Assembly: GCF_020852615.1 (NCBI RefSeq) | Contig: NZ_JADZAJ010000031.1 | Span: 32,069-96,068 of the forward strand | Source: Nitrosomonas sp. | GTDB lineage: Bacteria; Pseudomonadota; Gammaproteobacteria; Burkholderiales; Nitrosomonadaceae | Length of the DNA: 64,000 nucleotides | Reading direction: 5' to 3' | Shown: positions 41,993-51,290 of the stretch, one piece after another | Layout: each line of letters starts with the position of its first letter | Position numbering within the stretch: the first letter of the stretch is position 1 | Position numbers and translations under genes: made by a program | Notes under the pieces: generated by a model | Seen by the model: the letters and a program-made list of their open reading frames with translations, nothing else | Database searches by the model: none | What the model was told of the DNA's origin: nothing

Positions 41993-43437
41993 CTTTTAAC
42001 AATATTTTTAAACAAACGATAACCATGCCGGCCTGCGAGCTGACGCACCCCGGCAGTATCCAATATCAGGAAAATAATCATGGCCACTGCTCCGGCAACT
42101 GTTATGGACAGCATCATTTTGAATACCGGGGAAATATCCGCCTGCATACAAAACCATGCCGACCCGTAAACACCCGCAGCCGGTACAAATCCGTGCACCA
42201 GTAATGGCAATACCCGGGGCATGGGAAACACCCTGAATCCTATGATTGCGCTACTGACAGCTGCCACTGAATAAGCCAGCAAAGCAGACCAGGCGGCGCC
42301 AGCAATACCAAAATACGGTATGAACACCAGATTCAGCCCCAGATTCGCAGCGGCAGCCAGACCACTGGTTACCAGCAACCATGTTGATTTTCTGGTCAGA
42401 TGAAAGGCAATGTCGAAATGAAAGGATTTGATACCGATAATCGCTGCAGTCAGCGCAATCCACAGAAAAATCGAGGATGCACCTTCTCTGAATGCTTCTC
42501 CAACAAACAGACCCATCATCACCGGTTCAATTGCGATCAATCCGGCCGCACCGGAAAATGCCAGCGCAAACATCAGTTCACCATTCTGGTGCATTTGCCG
42601 GCCGGCAGCCTCTACCCCTTCTTTTTCCAGCACCCTGATAACCAGAGGCGTGGCTGCGGTATTAACGATGGTCAGCAGCAGCCCGAGGCTTTGTTGCGCC
42701 ATGTCGTAGCCCGCGGCATAAATGCCGGTTTGAGCTTCCCCCAGAAACCAGGCGATCATCAGGCGATCCGAACTGGCTGTGATCCAGACCAGTGCAAAAG
42801 TAATCGCCAGAGGCAAGCCATAACGCCCGAATTCACTGAGCTGTTCACTGGAAGGTAATCGGGGACGTATACCTGTCCAGGCGCTGCGCCCCGCAAACAG
42901 CCAGGCCACAAGAGCACCAGAAATCAATCCGATAAGTGGCGCATGTGCACTCTGATATATCCACGCCAGCACCGCTCCCAGCAGCAGAGCCGGCACAGCC
43001 TTTACGGCGCTCAGCACACCATAGCGCACGGGATCGAGCTGGACAGTAGCCAGCCGCAGATTAAGCTCGTGCCATGCCTGGGTAATTGCCAGGACAATGG
43101 CAACAGGGATAATAGAGCGCCATTCCGGTGCGGCTAAGACGGATGCGACTGCGTAAGCTGCAAGTGCAAAAATGACGGATAAAAACAGAAAAATGGCCAG
43201 GACCGGGCGTAACACTGTCTGCGGCTGGTCAATGTGTGCAGGTAAAAAACGGCCACACACCAGTAACAGCCACTGAAAAACCACAACCTGCACCAGCCCG
43301 ACTCCTGCAATTACCAGAGAATAACGTCCAAACTCTTCATGTGTAAGCAGACGGGTATAAACGGCCAGCGCCAGAAAATTAACAATACCGGGCAATCCCC
43401 GCGCAAACAGGTAGACAATAACGTGCCGGATCAACAT
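41989..43437 (-). CDS. Oligosaccharide flippase family protein (Wzx-like)
   Basis: About 12 TM segments; RGLPGIVNFLALAVYTRLLTHEEFGRYSLV N-terminus. Confidence 0.9.
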   Translation of the reverse strand: MLIRHVIVYLFARGLPGIVNFLALAVYTRLLTHEEFGRYSLVIAGVGLVQVVVFQWLLLVCGRFLPAHIDQPQTVLRPVLAIFLFLSVIFALAAYAVASVLAAPEWRSIIPVAIVLAITQAWHELNLRLATVQLDPVRYGVLSAVKAVPALLLGAVLAWIYQSAHAPLIGLISGALVAWLFAGRSAWTGIRPRLPSSEQLSEFGRYGLPLAITFALVWITASSDRLMIAWFLGEAQTGIYAAGYDMAQQSLGLLLTIVNTAATPLVIRVLEKEGVEAAGRQMHQNGELMFALAFSGAAGLIAIEPVMMGLFVGEAFREGASSIFLWIALTAAIIGIKSFHFDIAFHLTRKSTWLLVTSGLAAAANLGLNLVFIPYFGIAGAAWSALLAYSVAAVSSAIIGFRVFPMPRVLPLLVHGFVPAAGVYGSAWFCMQADISPVFKMMLSITVAGAVAMIIFLILDTAGVRQLAGRHGYRLFKNIVKR

Positions 43438-43937
43438 GAACCAATAGCAACATCGTCACATTCAAATAACTGCAGGACTAACGTGAATCCGGCAAAACCA
43501 GTCACACCGATGCTCAGCACTTTCAATCAATCGCTCCCAGGCGGGTCACGGAAACAAACCCGGACATAAACCATAAACCCGGGCTTTCCATTAAAAACAG
43601 AATTAGAAACAGAAACGGTGCAGTCAAAAAACAGCATCGCCAGATTAACCATCATCTTCGCCCCTGAAATCAGATCAGAGCACGTCTGTCAGGCACCTGG
43701 TGCATCCAGTGCCCCCAGCCAGGAATCCGGAATAAAACCAAGACTACTACCGGTCCTGTTCTGCACAGCTGAAAGTCAACAGAACAAACCGGGCTGTTTT
43801 CATGCTTATGAATATCCGCCGGGCAGTGGTAAAACACAGTATTACATCCGGGACTGGCACTGCAGCACGCATCCGGCACAGTAAAAATAAAGATCTGGCA
43901 GAAATTGATAACCCCGATTTAACACAGGAAACCTGAA

Positions 43938-44378
43938 TTGTTCAGCACTATATTAATTGTTTGCGTAGGCAATATATGCAGGAGTCCCATGGCAGAAGGA
44001 ATCCTGCAAAAAGCGTTGATCAGCGCGGGGAAAACAGAATGTTCTGTCAGTTCCGCCGGTCTGGGCGCATTAGCCGGCCATGAGGCCGATCCCACAGCTC
44101 GCCAGCTGATGACAGACAGAGGGCTGGATATTTCCAGTCACCGGGCACGACAGCTGACTGATGACATGCTGCACCAGGCAGATCTCATACTGGTAATGGA
44201 AGCATGGCAGAAAGCTGTAATTGAAACACGCACGCCCAGCGCTAAAGGAAAAGTATTCCGCTTTGGAGAATGGGAAGGCATTGATATCAGTGATCCTTAC
44301 CAGAAAGATCGCTCTGAATTTATCCGGTCAGTGACACTGATCGAACAAAGTGCAGCTCAATGGATAACCAGGTTATGA
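43938..44378 (+). CDS. Low-molecular-weight protein-tyrosine-phosphatase (Wzb-like)
   Basis: ILIVCVGNICRSPMAEGIL and DPYQ motifs. Confidence 0.96.
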   Translation: MFSTILIVCVGNICRSPMAEGILQKALISAGKTECSVSSAGLGALAGHEADPTARQLMTDRGLDISSHRARQLTDDMLHQADLILVMEAWQKAVIETRTPSAKGKVFRFGEWEGIDISDPYQKDRSEFIRSVTLIEQSAAQWITRL

Positions 44379-44451
44379 CCTGCCAGATCCCGAGCCCATA
44401 CCTGATTTCTGAATTTGGTACCTATCCCGCACCGGGGATCAACATTCAAGC

Positions 44452-45669
44452 ATGAACAGACAATTTACAAAGTTATGTCTTAATCTTCTGGCATTGAGTC
44501 AGCTCACCGCCTGCTCAATTATTCCAGGCCAGCACATGAGCCCGTTTTCCCGGCAGTCCAGTACGGAAATGCCCGTCCGGGAAAATGATGAAGCCATTCT
44601 GAAAAAGCTCAATATCCAGACGATCAATGCCGAGCTGATCATTGCACTTGAAAAGAATTACAAAAACTTCAGCCTTTCCCCCGATAACGTTGCCAACCAT
44701 TATTTTGATTATCGTATTGGTGCCAGCACCATCAAAGGTGTTCCCATGAAAAACGAGCCTTACACCCAGTACCGGGTAGGCCCCAGAGATATTCTCAATA
44801 TTACTGTCTGGGATCACCCTGAACTGACTATTCCGGCGGGAGAATTCCGCTCTGCCGAGGCGGCTGGAAATGTTGTCGGTGAAGACGGCACCTTTTTTTA
44901 TCCTTATGTAGGCACTATGCAGGCTGCCGGGCGAACCGTCGAGGAAATTCGTGAAGAATTGACCAGGAAACTTTCAAAATACATTGAATTTGTACAGCTC
45001 GATGTACGTGTGGCCGCCTACCGCAGCCAGCGGGTTTATGTGGTAGGCGAGGTAGCCAGCCCTGGCGTTCAGCTGGTAAAAGACATACCGATGACGGTAC
45101 TGGAAGCGATCAATAATGCCGGGGGAGTCAGTCAGGAGGCAGATTTGCGCAATATCATCCTGACCCGGGACAACAAAACTTACAGCATCAATCTGCTCAA
45201 TCTCTATGAAGGAGGGGATGTCACGCAGAATGTACTGCTCCGGCACGGTGATGTGCTGAATGTGCCGGACAGCGCACTGAACAAGGTTTTTGTGCTGGGA
45301 GAGACGAATCATTTTGTTGCAGGCGGGGCAACCGGCCGCTCACGCAGTCTGGTGATGAACAAAGCTCGCATGACATTGACCGAGGCGCTGAGTGAGGCCG
45401 GGGGATTCAACCAGGAAACTTCTGATCCGGCCAGAATCTTTGTATTCCGTGGCGGGCTGGGCAAACCGGAAATCTATCATCTGGACGCAAAATCACCTGA
45501 CGCCCTGCTCCTGGCAGATCGTTTTCCGCTGCAACCGCGCGACGTTATTTATGTCGACCGGGCCGAGGGAATACGCTGGAATCAGATCATCGGGCAAATC
45601 CAACCGACGATCAACTTGCTGAATTCATTCGATGGTACGTTGGCCGTTCAGCCCTTTTTGAAACATTGA
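44452..45669 (+). CDS. Polysaccharide export outer membrane lipoprotein (Wza-like)
   Basis: Lipobox LSQLTAC; YRVGPRDILNITVWDHPELTIP; SLBB-like repeats. Confidence 0.94.
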   Translation: MNRQFTKLCLNLLALSQLTACSIIPGQHMSPFSRQSSTEMPVRENDEAILKKLNIQTINAELIIALEKNYKNFSLSPDNVANHYFDYRIGASTIKGVPMKNEPYTQYRVGPRDILNITVWDHPELTIPAGEFRSAEAAGNVVGEDGTFFYPYVGTMQAAGRTVEEIREELTRKLSKYIEFVQLDVRVAAYRSQRVYVVGEVASPGVQLVKDIPMTVLEAINNAGGVSQEADLRNIILTRDNKTYSINLLNLYEGGDVTQNVLLRHGDVLNVPDSALNKVFVLGETNHFVAGGATGRSRSLVMNKARMTLTEALSEAGGFNQETSDPARIFVFRGGLGKPEIYHLDAKSPDALLLADRFPLQPRDVIYVDRAEGIRWNQIIGQIQPTINLLNSFDGTLAVQPFLKH

Positions 45670-45804
45670 TCTCTGCCGTCCCGGTATCACAATATTGTTA
45701 CCGCCAGATGGGACCGCGATCCGCAAGGTACAGGACTGCAACCCCTGCCACCGGCCTGACGAAAGCGCAATTCCCCGGATTTTATAACCTGTTCATTACC
45801 TGAT

Positions 45805-48060
45805 ATGCCACCTGATTTATCAAGAAACAGTATGGATCACCTGTCTGACCAGGTCAGTGAAGAAATTGATCTGAGTGAACTGCTGGATGTCCTGATCGAC
45901 AACAAAAAACTGATTATCACCATGACATTCATCACTTGTGTCATGGGCGCCGCCCTGTCGTTCCTGAGCCGACCCATCTACAAAGCAGACAGCCTGTTAC
46001 AAATCAGGGAAAACACCCAGTCCATGGCGGATCAGCTGGATTCACTGACAAATTTCTTTGAAACCAAAACACCCGTTCAGGCTGAAATCGAGCTGATCAA
46101 ATCCAGAATGATTCTGGGAAAAACGATCAGAAATCTTCATCTCGACATTGTTGCCACCCCCAAATTCTTTCCTCTTATTGGCAATGCGGCAGCCAGATGG
46201 CTTCAACGGATCAAGGGTGATGATGATCTGCCCGGCCTGTCATCCGGATTCTTACATTACGCCTGGGGAGGTGAGGCTATTCAGGTGGATACATTTGACG
46301 TGCCTGACAGCTGGAAAAATGAAGAAATCATTTTGCAGGCAACAGGGGAAAATCGCTTCAGGCTCATCTATCAGGATGAGATCCTGCTTGAGGGCGAAGT
46401 CGGCAAACTGGCCGTTAAGCAGCCGGCAGGCTATCTGCAGCCTGTCAGAATTTTTGTCACCCGTCTGCGATCACGCCCGGACACCTTCTTTAGTCTGATT
46501 CGCCGCTCCAGGGGTGAGGCACTCCGGCTGTTAAAGGAAAATCTTTCTATTACAGAAATTGGCAAAGGTACCGGTATTCTCGAATTGACCTTTGAATCGG
46601 ATGACCGGAAACAGGCCGTTCGAATCGTTAATGAAATTGCCAATAGCTATCTTCAGCAGAATGTTGAGCAAAAATCAGCTGAATCCCAGAAAACACTCGA
46701 ATTCCTTGAGAAACAGCTGCCAGCCCTTAAGGAGCAACTGGAAATTGCCACCAATGCCCTGAATGATTACAGAATCCGCAAAGGTTCAATCAATCTTGAT
46801 CTTGAAACCCAGAACATCCTGACAGGTACGGTCGAGCTGAACACCCAGATCACACTCCTGCAGCAAAAGCGGGATGAACTGCGCCAGAAATTCACGGAAT
46901 CCCACCCTAATGTCATCGCAATCGACAAACAGATCCACAGATTACAGGCACAGATCAATGCATTTGACAGAAAAATCGGAGGGTTGCCTGAAACCCAGCA
47001 GATTATTCTGCGATTATCCAGGGATGTCGATGTCAATGCCGAGCTTTATACCACACTGCTGAATCACGCCCAGACCATCCGGGTGGCAAAAGCCGGGGCA
47101 GTCGGTAATGTACGAATTGTAGATTATGCGATACCACCTGATCTGCCGGTTAAACCCAAAAAAACCCTGATCATGGGGATTGCACTGATAGCCGGGCTGA
47201 TGCTGGGCACCATAACGGCCTTTGCCTGCAGATCACTCAGTCGTGGCGTAAAAGATCCGAACATCATCGAGAAATTGCTGAATGTACCGGTTTACGCAAC
47301 AGTCCAGTACAGCAAACACCAGAAGCTGATTGAGAAAAAGCTGAGAAATGAATCCGCACCGGGTATTCATCTCCCGCTTCTTCTGGCGCTGGAAAACAGG
47401 GAAGATCTCGCCATAGAAAGCCTGCGCAGTTTACGCACCACGTTGCACTTTGCATTTCTGGAGGCACGCAACAACATCATCATGATCACCGGCCCGAGCC
47501 CCGGGATTGGGAAAACGTTTATCTCGATGAATCTTGCCATCGTGATGGCAGATGCCGGCATGAAAATCCTGCTGGTCGATGGAGATTTGCGCAGGGGCGC
47601 CATCAATAAATCATTACAGCTGGACAGAAAAAATGGCCTCTCTAATCTGATCAGCCAGCCGGCTGATCTTAACAATGTGATCAAACCGGTTCCCCAGGCA
47701 AACATCGATTTTATTTCAACAGGTGAAATCCCGCCCAACCCGTCCGAATTACTGTTGCATGAACGATTCGGGCAATTCCTGGAAGCGGCCGGCAAACAAT
47801 ATGACCTGGTTATCATCGATTCTCCACCGATTCTCGCCGCCACCGATGCCGCCATTATCGGCCGCCTGGCCGGTGCAACTCTGATGGTCGCCAAAGCCGG
47901 GGCTCATCCGGTACGGGAGCTCGAACAGAGTGTGAAAAAGCTGGTGCAGGCAGGGGTGAATCTGAAAGGGGTGATATTCAACGGTATTCCGGAAACTTCC
48001 TCACGCCACGGTTATGGCCAGTATGTATACCAGTACGATTACCGGAGGAAAAAACGGTAA
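45805..48060 (+). CDS. Polysaccharide co-polymerase / BY-kinase (Wzc-like)
   Basis: Wzz domain; GPSPGIGKTFISMNLA, LLVDGDLRRG, LVIIDSPP; C-terminal tyrosine cluster YGQYVYQYDYRRKKR. Confidence 0.95.
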   Translation: MPPDLSRNSMDHLSDQVSEEIDLSELLDVLIDNKKLIITMTFITCVMGAALSFLSRPIYKADSLLQIRENTQSMADQLDSLTNFFETKTPVQAEIELIKSRMILGKTIRNLHLDIVATPKFFPLIGNAAARWLQRIKGDDDLPGLSSGFLHYAWGGEAIQVDTFDVPDSWKNEEIILQATGENRFRLIYQDEILLEGEVGKLAVKQPAGYLQPVRIFVTRLRSRPDTFFSLIRRSRGEALRLLKENLSITEIGKGTGILELTFESDDRKQAVRIVNEIANSYLQQNVEQKSAESQKTLEFLEKQLPALKEQLEIATNALNDYRIRKGSINLDLETQNILTGTVELNTQITLLQQKRDELRQKFTESHPNVIAIDKQIHRLQAQINAFDRKIGGLPETQQIILRLSRDVDVNAELYTTLLNHAQTIRVAKAGAVGNVRIVDYAIPPDLPVKPKKTLIMGIALIAGLMLGTITAFACRSLSRGVKDPNIIEKLLNVPVYATVQYSKHQKLIEKKLRNESAPGIHLPLLLALENREDLAIESLRSLRTTLHFAFLEARNNIIMITGPSPGIGKTFISMNLAIVMADAGMKILLVDGDLRRGAINKSLQLDRKNGLSNLISQPADLNNVIKPVPQANIDFISTGEIPPNPSELLLHERFGQFLEAAGKQYDLVIIDSPPILAATDAAIIGRLAGATLMVAKAGAHPVRELEQSVKKLVQAGVNLKGVIFNGIPETSSRHGYGQYVYQYDYRRKKR

Positions 48061-48102
48061 ATCAGGATTTTCCCGTCTTCTTGAGTTCTTTCACAAATCC
48101 GG

Positions 48103-48122
48103 TTGCGCGGAATGAAGCGCAA
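48103..48122. repeat. Short palindromic repeat
   Basis: TTGCGC-GGAATGAA-GCGCAA hairpin. Confidence 0.5.
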
Positions 48123-48238
48123 CAACGAAACCATTAAATCAGCAGGTGCGACAAGTACCGCACAGCGCCGCGGCTCACCTGTAAAGCTGATTTTTAGAAA
48201 TACCCTTCTGTAAATTTTTGTAATTATGAGGCAAGCCA

Positions 48239-49786
48239 ATGCAACCTGATCTCTCAGAACAACTCATTTTATTTGCCACCAGTACAATACTGGCCGGGCT
48301 TACCATCCGGCTGGCGATTTTTCTGGCATACGCCTACGGTATCCTTGATCGTCCCGGGCAGCACAAACAGCACAGACACCTCACGCCGTTCGTTGGGGGA
48401 ACCGGTATCTTCGCAGCACTGCTCGTCGCCCTTTGCTTCCTGGTCAGCCATTATCCGGAGCACTCCATGAAATGGCTCGGGCTTGGGGTCAGCTCGATTA
48501 TCATTTTTGTCATGGGTTTCGCTGATGACATCCTTCAGCTTCATTACAGAACAAGACTGATCGTACAAACCATAGTTGTCCTGATCATGGCCCTGGTAAG
48601 CGGTGTTGTGCTGACTGATCTCGGCAGTATTTTACCTGGTGAGGTACTGGTGCTGGGGATTCTTGCCATCCCTTTCACGCTCTTTGCCACCATCGGGGGC
48701 ATCAATGCACTTAATATGATTGATGGAATCGACGGACTGTCCGGCTCCCTGTCACTGACGAGCCTGATATTACTTGGCACGGTTGCCCTGGTTGCCGGTG
48801 ACCATCCCAGCTACATTCTCATCCTTGCACTTGCCGGTGGTACCGTGGGATTTCTGTTTTTCAATCTCCGTTACAAGCTGCAACCCCGGGCCAGAGTATT
48901 TCTCGGGGATAACGGCAGTATGCTGCTGGGGTTCCTGATTGCCTGGCTTCTGATCGATCTTTCCCAGGGCAGTAACAGCCGTGCCATGGCGCCAGTTACG
49001 GCCCTCTGGCTGTTTTCCGTTCCCCTGATGGATACCATCAGCATCATGCTGCGCCGGGTCTGGCAGCACAAATCACCCTTTGAACCGGATCATAATCATT
49101 TGCACCACATTCTGCTTGATGCAGGTTACCGTGTGGGAGATGTGATATTTACAGTTATTTCCATACATTTACTGTTTGGCATCACAGGGCTTGCCGGCCT
49201 GTACCTGGGAATACACGAGCCTGTGATGCTTGCGGGATTTCTGCTGCTCTTTTCCGGATATTTTTACCTGTCTCTCCACCCCTGGCATCTGATTACGGCA
49301 CTGCGCCATCTTCATACACTCTGGGGACTCGTCCCGACGCAGAGTTACGGCTTTTTTCTGGGCAGCCATACTCCGGAAGAAGCAGAAAATCTGGTTCGTA
49401 CACTTTCAAAAGAGTTGAGGCCCAGCCTGGATTCACTGATACATGTGATCAAGAACAAAGCACCTGCCGGTGATGAAGATAACAAGTATGCCGTAGTTGT
49501 CAATATACGTTTGCTGGACGCGGAAATCGGCACAATGAAAAATGAAATCGATAATTTCGTAGCTTCAGCCCAGAAACATATCACCGAACAGTGCGGTATT
49601 CAGTTACGTCCCTTCATAGAACGTAACCCGCGAAACGACAGAAGGGTACAGGATCAGGGAAATCTCTCCGGAAACCGCCGTACGGCAGATCGACGCAAAC
49701 CCAATCAGAAACTGCTGGTATTCGAAGCCATGTTTGATCACGCTTCAATGTCAGAACAGGACTATCACCCTAAAAAAGCGGATTGA
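48239..49786 (+). CDS. WecA-like undecaprenyl-phosphate glycosyl-1-phosphate transferase with C-terminal extension
   Basis: NALNMIDGIDGLSGS, FLGDNGSMLLGF, DHNHLHHILLDAGY; about 150 extra soluble residues at the C-terminus. Confidence 0.9.
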   Translation: MQPDLSEQLILFATSTILAGLTIRLAIFLAYAYGILDRPGQHKQHRHLTPFVGGTGIFAALLVALCFLVSHYPEHSMKWLGLGVSSIIIFVMGFADDILQLHYRTRLIVQTIVVLIMALVSGVVLTDLGSILPGEVLVLGILAIPFTLFATIGGINALNMIDGIDGLSGSLSLTSLILLGTVALVAGDHPSYILILALAGGTVGFLFFNLRYKLQPRARVFLGDNGSMLLGFLIAWLLIDLSQGSNSRAMAPVTALWLFSVPLMDTISIMLRRVWQHKSPFEPDHNHLHHILLDAGYRVGDVIFTVISIHLLFGITGLAGLYLGIHEPVMLAGFLLLFSGYFYLSLHPWHLITALRHLHTLWGLVPTQSYGFFLGSHTPEEAENLVRTLSKELRPSLDSLIHVIKNKAPAGDEDNKYAVVVNIRLLDAEIGTMKNEIDNFVASAQKHITEQCGIQLRPFIERNPRNDRRVQDQGNLSGNRRTADRRKPNQKLLVFEAMFDHASMSEQDYHPKKAD

Positions 49787-49811
49787 ACTGTCAACAATCG
49801 GTTACGAGAAT

Positions 49812-50063
49812 TTACCCTTCCCGGCTGACAATACAGAAGCAGTCACAAAAAGGAGGATGTTTTGTTTTCTTGCACACGCAGAGTGAAACCAGACCGGTCT
49901 TTTCAGCAACAAATGCCAGCGGATTCATGCCGGTTCCACGGTGAGAGCCATCACAAAAAGGTTGTGACCGGCTGAGGCCACAACTGCACCAGTAGTACCG
50001 TTTACCCGCTTCCAGCCTGGCCTGGAGCGGAAGGTCTGTGGATGTCCCCGGCTCATTCATCAT
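49812..50063 (-). CDS. CDGSH iron-sulfur domain protein
   Basis: YWCSCGLSRSQPFCDGSH canonical; second motif CVCKKTKHPPFCDCFC lacks the His ligand. Confidence 0.88.
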   Translation of the reverse strand: MMNEPGTSTDLPLQARLEAGKRYYWCSCGLSRSQPFCDGSHRGTGMNPLAFVAEKTGLVSLCVCKKTKHPPFCDCFCIVSREG

Positions 50064-50083
50064 TCATTCGGGAACAGGCACTA

Positions 50084-51223
50084 TCAGTCAAACAGGTTTA
50101 ATGCCGTTTCACTGCCCGCAGCAATATTGTGTGCCGCCATCGCAGCCTGGATATCAGTCAGACGCTGCCTGGTTCTTTTCACACCGCTCTCACTCAATGG
50201 CACCCTGTTGTCATCCACCAGAATGCCGTTCAGTGTTGATGAAAAAAGTCGGGCAATATGTGCCATCTGATCAAACACTTTTTCACCATTTGCCACTCTG
50301 GGAACATCCAGCAGGAAAGTAATGCCATGGGTAGTCAGTGTTCGCATACTGGCAGGCAGAAACGGGGCTGCTTCAAAGTTGCCCAGCGAAAACAGCACTT
50401 CACCGGTCTCATTGTCACGGTATTTGAATACCCCTTCAGATTCCAGCCTGAAACCGGATGCCTCTGCCAGTGCGCGGATTTTAGTCCCGACAAAAGCTCC
50501 CCCATCCTTGCTGATGATATTGATACCCATGATCACATCAACATCCGCACAGAATTTGTCCAGATCTGTTGCTCTGGCATGAGCTTCGGAAATATCAGGA
50601 CATTCAGCTTCCGCCTGGATCTGTGCGGCAAAGTCTTCCGCCATATCACGGAACCTTGACAGATTGATTTCAGTCACCGGTCCGGAACGGTCCGCAAGCT
50701 GCAAACATCCTTTCAGCTCAATATAAGTGTTTCTGGGGCTAAGTGTATCGAGGGTAATTTCTTCCCACGGCTGATCTTCCGACTGCAGCCCAAACCAGTG
50801 TACCGGCTTACCGTAATCAAATTTCTGCTGCAGCAGGTCAATCAGCTTCTCATGCGGTATGGATGAATCTGCACGAATATCAGCGATATAACTGATTGTG
50901 CCGTCGATACTGACGGCTCTCTTTTGCATACCGGATTCTTTTGATACCGGCTGATCATGCGCAACGGGCCGGTCAACCGGACTGCCGGCAGAATCTGCCG
51001 CGATATCCGGCACTGACAGCGTTTCGCTCCCAAACTGAGGTTCAACCCGCTGGTTACCAGACACGGATATACGTTCATCATTCAGCAGCACATCGTCATG
51101 CTCATACCTGAAACCATCATGAACCTTGCGGTGATAGCGTGACAGCTGAATCCTGTTGAATATAACAACACCCGCAATGATTACAACACCGACAATAACC
51201 AGACTGATCTGCAAGTCACTCAT
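50084..51223 (-). CDS. zipA: Cell division protein ZipA
   Basis: N-terminal TM anchor, C-terminal ZipA FtsZ-binding-like domain, adjacency to smc. Confidence 0.88.
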   Translation of the reverse strand: MSDLQISLVIVGVVIIAGVVIFNRIQLSRYHRKVHDGFRYEHDDVLLNDERISVSGNQRVEPQFGSETLSVPDIAADSAGSPVDRPVAHDQPVSKESGMQKRAVSIDGTISYIADIRADSSIPHEKLIDLLQQKFDYGKPVHWFGLQSEDQPWEEITLDTLSPRNTYIELKGCLQLADRSGPVTEINLSRFRDMAEDFAAQIQAEAECPDISEAHARATDLDKFCADVDVIMGINIISKDGGAFVGTKIRALAEASGFRLESEGVFKYRDNETGEVLFSLGNFEAAPFLPASMRTLTTHGITFLLDVPRVANGEKVFDQMAHIARLFSSTLNGILVDDNRVPLSESGVKRTRQRLTDIQAAMAAHNIAAGSETALNLFD

Positions 51224-51290
51224 AAACTGTTACCCCCTTTGGCGCGATTATAATCGTTCTGAATACACTGAAGTATTCCATCCACACACA

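Noticed and set aside
43853-43869. TGGCACTGCAGCACGC as sigma-54 promoter before the tyrosine phosphatase gene
   Set aside because: GG to GC spacing is 11, not 10; sigma-54 spacing is strict.
43618-43884. 88 aa ORF between wzx and the phosphatase gene
   Set aside because: No recognisable motif or convincing composition; likely just the divergent regulatory region.
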